A stretch of 64,000 nucleotides of DNA from Lindgomyces ingoldianus (lineage: Eukaryota > Ascomycota > Dothideomycetes > Pleosporales > Lindgomycetaceae), in contig NW_022985244.1 in NCBI RefSeq assembly GCF_010093535.1, positions 23,282-87,281 of the forward strand, written 5' to 3'. Of this stretch, positions 44,779 through 54,699 are shown in pieces; position 1 is the first letter of the stretch; the number at the start of each line of letters is the position of its first letter. The notes under the pieces are model-generated. The model had not been told where the DNA came from. It saw only the letters and a program-made list of their open reading frames with translations, and searched no databases. The translations under genes were made by a program, and so were the position numbers.

Positions 44779-47561
44779 GTTATATAGTTAGCAGAGGTGG
44801 CAGAACTTCTTAATCTCTTCTAGCACTGCAGCATTAATGTTGTAGCTAGCGCTAGTTAGCATCTTCTAGAGTCTCTCTATGCAGGGGTGTCTAAATTAGT
44901 AGTAGAGGCAGTAAAGTTCTAATTTAGTAAAGAAAGACATAAATTCTTCTTTACTAATATTAAAAAAAAAGTGTTTTTATTTTTATATAATAAAAATAAT
45001 AGTTTTGTCTTTACATATAATAACATTTAAAATGTTGTTAAAGTATGCCCTAAGTTAGTTAGCATTTACTAGTAATAGTAAGAATAGTGTTAGAGTCTCT
45101 AGAATGTAGTATGTAACTAGACTAATTAAGTTCTAGATTTATATAGTACTAATTAATCCTTTTAGTGTCTAGCTTTTAAAGCTAATATCTATTTAGCTAA
45201 GTATTTAATTAATTTTTATACATAGGTTCTTTTATATGTACGCCTTAAGTTAGAACTTGCTAATAGTAAAAATCTTTACTATGCCTATATTTTATAGTTT
45301 GCCTTAGTATACTGTATAGTATTAGTTATTAAGGATAAACTGCTTAGCATATTTTTTAGGTTTAATGCTATAGATGTTCTTTTTTATTACACAGTATAGA
45401 TAAGTAGTAGAGGTAAAGTAGTTAACAGCTTTTTTAGCATTTTTACTTTCTTATTTTATTTTCTTTATATTATGTAAATTATTTTTTTTCTTAGGGTAAC
45501 TTTTAAAGTTTTAGATGTATAAGGTAATAGCTTTATATAATAAAGTTTTATTATAAAAATCTTTATATAAGGTAATATACTAGTTCTTTGCTTATGTATA
45601 GTTATTATAAAGGTAGTTTAATAACTAACTTTTTTTTTTATAGTAGACAAAGCACTTCTTTATCTGTGTACAGTTGTCTTTAAATTATAGCCTAAACTTA
45701 GATAAAGATTTTCTATATTATTTTTTTCTACGTAGAGAGAAGCTTTCTTCTTATTATGTAGACTTTTATTATGCAGAGTTATATTAGCAGTCTATGTAGT
45801 ATATATTAGGTAGTTCTTAGAGGTATTAGTTTACCCTTTAGTCTATAGTAACTTAAAGTAATACTTATAAGTTACTAAATAAGGCTTTGCATAAAAGCTT
45901 AATAGTAAACATAGTATGTTCTAGTTCTAGTTATTCTTAACAGGCTTATATAATAGTAGTGTGTAGTAAAACATCTTTTTAAAATTTTGTTTTTAGTGCC
46001 TTTTATATAAGTGTAAGCTTGTTAATTATTATTTTAAAGACTTTATATAAAGTTTTATTAAAGTTTTTTTATTAGTATTATGTAAAAGTTATTATTATCT
46101 AGTCTGTTTAGTACTAGCTATAGTTTACATTAGTGTTAAAGTAACTACTTAAGGTGTTATATAAATGCTTCTAGTTATGTCTAGGGCCTATGTTGTGTAT
46201 ATAGTACATATTTACCTAACTTTTTAGAATATTTAGAAAGATGTTTATATACTAAGTTTTCTAAATATCTAGCTATTAATATAAATTAATAAAGATCTTT
46301 ATTTTATTTATAAAAATATTATATAGTTAACTTATATAGTTATTATTTTTTTTTTATACTTTTTAAAATTATATAATTTTATTTACTAGAAGTTTTTTTT
46401 TAGTAGTTTCTTTCTAGGGTAGAAGTTTATATAAGTTATAATGTAGTAGGGATTGTGCAGGTGGTATTAGTAGTGTATACACTACTGCAGGCGGTGGTGT
46501 GTACGATTAAGGGTGTAGAGCAGGCGTTAGGTAGGGTAGCATGTATTGTTTGTACAGTAATTAGTGTAGTGCTAGCTAAGGTGTAGAAGCAGGTAATACT
46601 AGTACATTTAGTGTTAATAGCAGCATTATGTTTAGTCTGCTTCTATGTAAAGCTTTATATAGTAATAAAAGTTATATATAAAGCCTTTTTAGTGCAATTA
46701 CTTTCTTTTATGCTATATTATACAGCTTCTAAGCTTAGGTACCTTTAGTGCCTAGCTATAGTGTAATTCTTTTATTCTCTAGCACTTATATAAGCTTCCT
46801 TTTAAATGTGCAGCTAAGTGCTAAAAAGTCTTATAGTGTCTATTTTTTAAAATTCTTTATGTACACACTTAGAAAAGTAGCGCCTTTTTAAGTTATTATG
46901 TGTAAATTAGTAATTATATAACTTATATATAATTAAGTTTATAGGCTTATTAGAGCTTCTAACATATTAATCTTATTATTCTAGTACTCTAGGCTAGTCT
47001 TATTTTATAGTGTTACCTCTAATATCTTTATGTCCTTTATAAGTTATTTATATAATAAGAATTATTTTTTATTTTTTTTATTATTATATAAAGTTGTTAG
47101 TTGCTAATAAGATTTTATTATAATAGTATAGTTAATTACTTTTCTAGTAGATTACACAGGTACTGCTGTTATCTAGCTGCTAGGTTATGCAGCTTTAATA
47201 GCTTTAGTGTGCGCCTTACACTATCTCCTTCTTACTTTATACAGTAGCAGAGCTTACTATATAATATAAAGAATTAATGTGCTATTATCTAGCTACTAGG
47301 TTATGCAGCTTTAGTAGCTTTAGTGTGCGTCTTACACTATCTTCTCTTTACTTTATACAGTAGTAGAGCTTGCTGTATAATGTAAAGAATTAATCTACTA
47401 TTCTAAAAAATAAGTAACTAAATAAAGTACTTTATAAAGTGTAAGTACTCTACTATTACTTTTCTTAAAAAATAAGTAATAAAATAAAGTACTTTATAAA
47501 GTGTAAGTACTTTATTATTACTTTTACTAATTTATAGTTAATTAAATTAACTACTAATTAG
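44779..47561 (-). pseudogene. E1 leader, gag and start of integrase
   Basis: Minus strand, from the 5' LTR inwards. Leader repeats at about 47200-47520 are related to those of C; gag includes a Pro-rich region near 46480; the start of integrase reaches the E2 junction at 44779. It aligns with 19921-22850 of C after complementing. RIP stops throughout. Confidence 0.8.
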
Positions 47562-47841
47562 TGTTAAATAGGCTCTAATAGCTAGCTACTTATAGTATAA
47601 GCACTTAAGTAGTAAGAGTAAGAGTAGTGTATAGTGTGCACAGTGTATAAAGTAGGTAAGGTAAGAGCAATATGTTTCTAGTTCTATTACTCTTGTCTTT
47701 CTTTTATAAAAAGGAAAAGGGGGATATCTAGATGTTTGCGCACAGAGGTTCGCGCACAAGCATCATGTAACATAGATACGTGATCCTGCTCGTGCGCGAT
47801 CGTTCGTATCCAGGCCGCGACGCTGCTGCTGCGTACAGACA
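47562..47841 (-). repeat. 5' LTR of E1
   Basis: 280 bp. The last ~120 bp (47720-47841, ending CTGCTGCGTACAGACA) are intact and GC-rich. Confidence 0.95.
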
Positions 47842-47846
47842 GCAGA

Positions 47847-49392
47847 GGACAAATCTGCCTAGAAACTAAAGAAGTAACTCTAATAATAAAAATAATAACT
47901 AACTATATGTCCCTAAGCATACTACTACTTAAAAGAAAATACTAAATTATACTAGAATATAACTAGCTTTATTAACACAATTTAAAGATAAATTAGTAAA
48001 TAATAATAATAAATGTTAAAGTAAAACACATGCAGGCAATACAACTAAATAAACTGCAAAAATTCCCCTGCTAGAAACATAAGGCACGCGTAGTCTACTA
48101 AATAAAAGAAAAACTAAAAGAAATCTCTTTTAAAAATTTAAAAAAGAAAGAGACCTAAACTAAGTAAAAATCTATAGAATTATAGAAAAACCTAAAAAGA
48201 AACTTCTAAAAGAATACTAAGGATATAAAAACATGTTTATAACCTCTAAAGATCTAAAAAATTACCCCTACATTAACTTTAAAACTATGTAATTAACCTT
48301 AAACTAGATCCTTAACTAAAAACATATAAGCTACGCCCTTTTACAGCAGCTTAGAAGAAAGCACTACAGGAGTACGTAGACTGTATGCTAGCAAGAGGCT
48401 ATATTTAAAAAAGTAAAAGCTCTATAGCATTAGCAGTAGTCTTTACAAAAAAAAAGAATAAAAAAGTTAAAGTTTATTAAGACTATAAAACTTTTAATAA
48501 AAACACTATAAAAGATTAGTTTCTTTTTCTTATTATCTAGAACATTATAAACTAATTAAAAGAAACTAAGCACTTTACTAAGTTTAATGTCTAAGACAGA
48601 TTTAATAAAATAAAAATAAAAAAAGAACATAAATAGATAATAGCTTTTAAAACTTTATAAGCTTTTTATAAGCTTTTTATTATGCTATTTAGACTTACTA
48701 ACGCCTTTATAACTTTTTAAAAAGTAATTAACACAGCTTTTAACTTATATTTAGACATCTTTATCTTAGTATATCTAGACAACATCCTTATATACATAAA
48801 AAAAAAACTAGACTATGTAATAAAAGTATAAATAGTACTAGACAAACTTTAAAAATACAAACTTTATCTATAGCTAGAGAAATGTAAATTTAATGTACAA
48901 GAAATAGACTACTTTAAATTTATTATTAATAGAGAAAAAATAAAGATAGACCCTACTAAAGTAAATAAAGTGCTTAAATAGCTAACACTAATAATAGTAA
49001 CAGAAATTAAAAGATTTCTAGGTCTTACTAGATATGTATAAAGAATAATTAAAAATTACTTAAAAATTACGCTCCCCTTTATAAACACTACTTTAAAAAA
49101 AAAGTAACCTAGAAATTTTAATAGATAATAAAAATAAAAAAAGCCTTTTAAAAGCTAAAGTAGATAATAATAAGTTACCTTATCTTTAGAATGTATAACT
49201 TTACGCTAGAAATAAAAGTGCATACTAATACTTCTTTAAGAGCTAAGAGAGCAGCACTTTTCTAAAAATAAGAAAACAGTTAATAGCATCTAGTAGCCTA
49301 CTATTTAGCAAAATTTGCACTATTAGAATAGAAGTATACTATCTCTAACAAAAAACTAAAAGCTATAGTTAATGCATATAGAAATTAGAAAG
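47847..49392 (+). pseudogene. G protease end, reverse transcriptase and RNase H
   Basis: Protease end at 47847-48020. RT runs from about 48300; near 48690 it reads a mutated M-P-F-G-L-T-N-A segment, and the active site is Y-L-D-N at 48772-48783 (YLDD with the last Asp changed). RNase H starts near 49190 and is cut at 49392 by the solo LTR pair, resuming after 49982. It copies and degrades element RNA in gypsy particles. Inactive through RIP stops. Confidence 0.85.
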
Positions 49393-49681
49393 TGTAACGG
49401 CGCAGGCAAGACAATGGGTCTAAATGCGGTATAAATCCACTTAGAGGCATATAGAAGTGCGTGGGGACTTAGAGACCTAGGAATACTAATGACACCTATA
49501 GGCCTTGTACGTAGGATATTAGAAAACTACTAAGCTAGCTACAGGGGCGAGGTGCGACTAAATACATGAGGGAATAGAGGTAACAGCAGGGGTCAGGGCC
49601 AGGTCGAGGTCGGGGCCGATACAAGGGCCTTCTAGAGGTTCCGGGCGACTTAAGATGGAACAATTCATAAGGATTGTTACA
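49393..49681 (-). mobile_element. Solo LTR, 289 bp, older inverted copy
   Basis: Inverse of 49689-49977 with several transitions (both C-to-T and G-to-A). Flanks are GAAAG (49388-49392) and GGAAG (49682-49686), a TSD differing by one G-to-A change. It inserted in the RNase H region of G. Confidence 0.85.
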
Positions 49682-49688
49682 GGAAGTT

Positions 49689-49977
49689 TGTAACGATCCT
49701 CATGAATCGTTCCATCTCGAGTCGCCCGGAACCTCCGGAAGGCCCTCGTATCGGCCCCGACCTCGACCTGGCCCCGACCCCTGCTGTTACCCCTATTCCC
49801 TCATGTATTTAGTCGCACCTCGCCCCTGTAGCTAGCTTGGTAGTTTTCTGATATCCTACGTACAAGGCCTATAGGTGTCATTGGTATTCCCAGGTCTCTG
49901 AGTCCCCACGCACTCCCATATGCCTCTGAGTGGATTCATACCGCATTCGGACCCATTGTCTTGCCTGCGCCGTTACA
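49689..49977 (+). mobile_element. Solo LTR, 289 bp, younger copy
   Basis: TGTAACGATCCTC ... CGCCGTTACA with perfect TSD AAGTT (49684-49688 and 49978-49982). No RIP seen; its last 94 bp equal window positions 1-94. Only 7 bp separate it from the inverted older copy. Confidence 0.95.
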
Positions 49978-49982
49978 AAGTT

Positions 49983-51471
49983 AAGCTCTAAGGCTTTAGT
50001 TAATAGTTTATAATTTTTACTAACTATGTAAACCTTATTACTTTCCTTACTACTAAAAAACTTTTACTAATGCATGTATAATAGGCTATAAAACTTGCTT
50101 AATTTAATTTAATTATTAAACATGTGGCTAGAAGCAGTAACTAATAGGTAGACGCTCTAAGCAGACACGCTAATTACTTTAAAAAAATAAAAAAATTCTA
50201 AAGAATTTATAATCTTTAAAGAAACTTTAAAAGGACTAGTCTATAAAGAACTAAACTAAGAAAAACTACTATGTTCCTTTATAATAGTTAAACAAAAATA
50301 GAAAAACCTAATAAAAGAATATTATAAAGCTTTTATATTTAGACACCTAGGAATTAGATTACTATAGAAGAAAATTAAAAATGCTATACTCTAAGAGGTA
50401 CCCTAATTAAAACACCTATGTACTAAAGTCTTATAAGAATGCAACATCTGTAACAAGAATAATTCTTAACACTATAAACCTTATAAACTACTTTAACTAA
50501 TTACAGCGCTAGGTTAACTATAGACTATAATAACTATAGATTTTATTACTAGGCTACTACTATTATAAAAGCCTAGTATAAAAAGACTATGCAACATAAT
50601 TACACAGGTTATTAATAAAACTACTAAATTTGTTTACTTATAGCTATTAAAAAAAAGCATTACAGCTAAAAAATTTATGTTTAAACTAAAAAAAAATGTC
50701 TTAGCTATTGATAACTGCCCTAAGATTATTATTTTAGACTATAATAAATTATTTACTAGTAAATTTTAGGCAGCTGTAATTAAAAATCTTAGAATTAACT
50801 ATAAGCTTTTTACTACTTACTACCTGTAAATAAACAGACAAATAAAAAAAGTAAACATAGAAGTAGAAAAATATCTACGCAAGTATGTGTTATATAAATA
50901 AATAAATTAAGTAAAATAGCTACTAATAGCATAATTTACTATTAATACTACAGAATTAGCTATAACTAAAGAAACCTTATATAAAGCTAATTTTAGATAC
51001 TTTTATAATATAAGCTTTATAGCTTACAACTAACTAACTTTCTAAAAGCTATAAACTACATAACTAGACTTCTAAAGCTATATTAGAAACTTACTAAAAA
51101 AGCGCACTTAGCTTAAGAAGCTATAAAAAAGTAGTAAATTAAAAAAAAACTAGCACTAAAAATACACTCTAATAATTATATATATTTAGACATAAAAAAT
51201 CTTAAAATACTAAGACTTTCTAGAAAGTTAGCTAAGAAACACATAAGACTATATAAAGTTATATAAACATGCCCTAGCATCTGCAAACTTAAACTACTAA
51301 AGAAAATATAAATACATTCTTAGTTTTATATCTTTAAGCTTAAACTTACGCTTAAGACTATTCTACTTACAACTACTAGATAAAAAGAAGAAGAAAAGAA
51401 GTATAAAGTAGAAAGGATCTTAGACTATAAAGGAAATAAGTACCTAGTAAAATAAAAAAAATAGCCTACTA
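49983..51471 (+). pseudogene. G RNase H end, integrase and chromodomain start
   Basis: The HHCC zinc region includes C-N-I-C near 50440-50450. The catalytic core has a D-F-I-T motif near 50537 and the region around 50800-50835 corresponding to the conserved S-T-A-Y-H-P-Q-T-D segment. The chromodomain begins at about 51390 (KYKVERILD, then KYLVK) and is broken at 51471 by a solo LTR, continuing at 51651. Chromodomains steer integration to marked chromatin. RIP stops present. Confidence 0.88.
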
Positions 51472-51645
51472 TGTAAGGACGGGGCTCCGCACCACTCCGC
51501 CAATACAACCAAAAGGTACGAATAATCAACCAACGTTGATTTTCGGGTGCAGAATAGTATATATACTTGTCGCACGTAAGCGCCATCTCAGCCTTACAGT
51601 AAGCACCATCTCGGCCTTACACGTAAGCGCCATCCTGGCCTTACA
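51472..51645 (+). mobile_element. Solo LTR, 174 bp, inside the G chromodomain
   Basis: TGTAAGGACGGGG ... CTGGCCTTACA with perfect TSD TACTA (51467-51471 and 51646-51650). It contains three tandem ~24-bp units of the GTAAGCGCCATCT type near its 3' end. Little RIP. Same family as 39773-39901. Confidence 0.92.
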
Positions 51646-51650
51646 TACTA

Positions 51651-51760
51651 GTAAAAACACTTAAGAACTTATTAAAAGCCTATTAAACACTCTTTAGGCC
51701 TTTTATAAATACTTAGAGTCCCTTTTAAATAAAACTACTTAGGAGAAAGCTTTCTAGACT
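51651..51760 (+). pseudogene. End of the G pol chromodomain
   Basis: Reads on from 51471 with a W-E-type position (now a stop) followed by LIKSLLNTL, like the chromodomain C-terminal helix of B. Its end overlaps the antisense accessory frame. Confidence 0.6.
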
Positions 51761-52334
51761 AGAAAACACTATTATTAGTTAAAACTATAGCAGTATTAGC
51801 TAGCTATAATGTAGGAAGCCTATAACCCTTTAACATAAGTTAAAAAGAAAGAAGACTAGCTACTTTTGCCTTAAGCGCTTTAAGCTTATCTAGTAATAAA
51901 AAGTCTTTTTTTAAATACTTTACTCTTTAATCTGCTAAGAGATTTAATTATTGCTGCGCTTTCTTTTAATAAGTAATAAAAAACTAAAGATGTGTAAAAA
52001 AAATTTTTTACTTTCTTAAAAAAATTTTTTTTATCTTTACCTTTTCTTTTTTTTTATGCATTTTATCTTTTTAAATTGCTTTTAACTCTGCTAACAGCTT
52101 TTTACGCTCCTATTCTAAATAATCTTAGGCTATGTTAGACATAAAAGTGTTATAGTAACTGCCTTTTTATACACACTCTACACACTTGTCTAATAACAAG
52201 GACATTATGTAAAAGAACCTGCTTAAATAATAAGCACTATAAAGACGCATTTTTGTATAATAAAAAGAGTTAAGATAAGTAACAGTATAAAGATAATAAG
52301 TAGTAGTAGAAGAATAAGAAGCCTAATAAGGCAT
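51690..52334 (-). pseudogene. Antisense accessory ORF of G
   Basis: Minus strand, opposite to pol, between pol and the 3' LTR as in A and B. From ATG 52250 it reads MRLYSAYYLSRFFYIMSLLL, then DKCVECV, then NTFM. A helical stretch follows (NIA-stop-DYLE-stop-ERKKLLAELKAI) that matches B nearly residue for residue. FLLLDKLKALKAKV near 51880 and LTNNSVF near 51770 also match B. Several Cys codons read Tyr (TGC to TAC). Ends are set from B. Function unknown. Confidence 0.68.
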
Positions 52335-52458
52335 AGTTAAAAGAAATTAACATTAACCTAGCCTTTAAAAAAAGAAACACACTAGCTAAAAAAAAAATCT
52401 AACACTTATAACAGAAAAAACATAACAGTAAGAACACTAACTAGAAAAAACACCTGCG

Positions 52459-53089
52459 TGTTATAGCTAACAGTTAGACTATAATAACCTAGCTAGCTGT
52501 CCTACACAGCCTAAATAATGTTAGATAAAAGACGCTTAGCTCTACACTAAGTAAATTATGTAATAGGATAAATAAGAAATAGCTTTAGCTTTTAGATAAA
52601 AGCCTAGTAGAATGCATTATCTAATAAGCTTTGCAGGTTTACAGGCTTACAGGTTATGCAGGCTAGGTAAGCATGTAAACATGTAAGCATGTAAACATGT
52701 AAGCATGTAAACATGTAAGCATGTAGAACATGTAAACTCTATGTATATAGTCTTAATTACAACTATAGTTAGAAAGTTATAATTTCTATTTAGTTTTTAC
52801 CTACTTAATAAACTAAAAAGCATTAAAACCTTTATAAAAAAGACATTGCTACCTTATATATCTTACACTATATATACCTCTATTCTTATTCTTATAGATT
52901 AGGTTTGCTAGCTCTCTATACAGCTGCTAGGTTAAACTACAACCTGCCTTCTTTATCCTACTAACCCTATACTCTGCTTAACAGACTTCACACCTAATCT
53001 AGCTAAGTTCTATCTCTCTTTTCTGCTAACATCACCTTAGGCTGTTGTACTCCTGAAAATACTATTTCATTAGAGTAAGGATTGTAACA
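52459..53089 (+). repeat. 3' LTR of G
   Basis: 631 bp, TGTTATAGCTAACAG ... GATTGTAACA, with TSD GCCCC following. 52668-52730 holds several ~16-bp GTAAGCATGTAAACAT units, more than in the 5' LTR. The last ~60 bp are less mutated. Confidence 0.92.
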
Positions 53090-53094
53090 GCCCC

Positions 53095-53612
53095 TACCAC
53101 ACTCTACCTATCTACATAATGCCTTAACAACAACACTAGATTAAATCTTCTAAAGAACGTTAGATACAGCTTGCTCTTTAGGCTTTTAAATAAGACTTAA
53201 AACTTTTCTTATAACGCGCTATAGCTATCTATAATATCTTTTACATAACACTAAGCAATTAATGCGCTAGACAGCCTTTAAAAGCAAAATGCTAGCCTAA
53301 ATTAAGGAATCTAACTAAGCTTAAAAAAAAGTTGTTGTTAAGTACATACTTACGCTTATTACACACAGATTTCCCTTTAGGCTTGCAGCTATAGCTAATA
53401 TAGCTAATTCCTTGCGCGCAGAGCGCAATCTAGGCTAGGTTAGCTTAAACTAGCCTAGTATGTAGGTTAAGCACTGCCCTAAGTTTATAATAAAGTTTAA
53501 TTATAAGTATAATTATAAAAAAGCGCTTTATAAGAATCTAAAGGTTATCTAGAGCTAGTTTTGCCTAGTAGCTAACATAAAAGCTAAGTACAGTATCTAG
53601 GATAAAGACACA
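53095..53612 (+). repeat. Remainder of the TA-flanked unit begun at 477
   Basis: Continues the unit after G. It ends AAAGACACA next to TA (53613-53614). The inverse is at 60573-61085. The total unit without G is ~575 bp. Noncoding. Confidence 0.75.
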
Positions 53613-54371
53613 TAACGTACCTAACAGGTTAGCCAGCTACACAGGTTAGCTAGCTACTTTTGCTAAGCCCCTACTAAAACCACTCTATTCTAGCGCAAAA
53701 CAGCCTACTTTAGCCCTATATAAAGTAATACAACACAAGATATTATTTAAAGTCTACTTCTACTACTTTTTTACACATATGTAAGTTATGCCTAGTTTAA
53801 TTACACTGCCTACATTACCTTTAACTTAGCTTACTTTCTTTAGCGCGCACTTATGTCTTTAGCTTTTTCTTATTACTACGCGCTTTACACTCTTTTAAAG
53901 TAGTTAAATAAGCTTTATTTTTAACTATTAAAGTCTTTTTTACTTAAATTTACTTGTTTTTATGTAATTTATATTACATAGTAGCTTTATTTACTACTTA
54001 AAGCTTTATAATCTTTTTTTACACTAATACTAGCTTATGTGTAATAATTACTACTCTTTTTAAAACTTTTTTAAAGGCCTTTACTATAGACATTAGTAAG
54101 CTATTTATATGCTTTTAAATTTTTACTTTTATAAGTATTAATTATAACTTAAATTTAAGAGTATTACTTAGAGTTTACAACTGCTAAAGCTTATTATTAA
54201 TAAGTAATAGTAGTAATAAAGTATATAACTAGACATTAAGAGCTATTTTAACTTATTTTAGGTTAAATAGGACTAAACTAGCGCTTTAAAACCTTTTTTA
54301 GATATTACTAAAAGTAATTACTATATTATAAGTGTGTATAAAGCATAGTAGAAACTTAAGTTTTATAATAT

Positions 54372-54688
54372 TGTCACAGTATCCTCCCCAGATCCCAGAC
54401 ATAACTGTATTAGACGCGTACTAGAGTATTATTAGTGCACGTCTAACATAAACACAACATAACATAGACATAAACTTAAGCATAAACTGCTTTAACACTA
54501 ACTAAACTTAGAACAGGCTTAATTTATACCTAAAGCGCTTAGACTTTTAAGCTAAGTATTTAATTACTAATTTTTTTTAAACTTTTTTATTTCTTACATA
54601 ACATCTTGTACTTACTATAATACTTTATGTAGTAATTAAACTAGACCTCTGTAAAGCTCTATAACCTTACTTATGTATAATTATAACA
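54372..54688 (+). repeat. 5' LTR of I
   Basis: TGTCACAGTATCC ... ATTATAACA. The first ~50 bp are intact, the rest mutated. Confidence 0.95.
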
Positions 54689-54699
54689 TTATGTTATGT

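Larger units (their letters stand above)
18112..47841 (-). mobile_element. Ty1/copia element E1, split by C and E2
   Basis: LTRs of 280 bp at 18112-18391 and 47562-47841 are flanked by a perfect TSD GCAGA (18107-18111 and 47842-47846). This proves they are the two ends of one insertion nearly 30 kb apart. Internal parts on the minus strand are 47561-44779 (leader, gag, start of integrase), 28777-26998 (integrase, start of RT) and 19635-18392 (end of RT, RNase H, 3' untranslated). The LTR family is the same as C's. Confidence 0.95.
534..53089 (+). mobile_element. Ty3/gypsy element G, RIP-degraded and hugely expanded by insertions
   Basis: LTRs at 534-1321 and 52459-53089 have TG...CA ends and share long stretches. 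The flanks are a perfect 5-bp TSD GCCCC (529-533 and 53090-53094). Internal sequence on the + strand is split into 1322-1868, 4957-5884, about 17035-18111, 47847-49392, 49982-51471 and 51646-52458. Read in order these give gag CCHC, aspartic protease, reverse transcriptase, RNase H, integrase and chromodomain, the order expected of a chromovirus-type gypsy element. Distances between conserved motifs after removing the insertions match element A, supporting the reconstruction. All frames contain RIP-type TAA/TAG stops. Confidence 0.9.
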
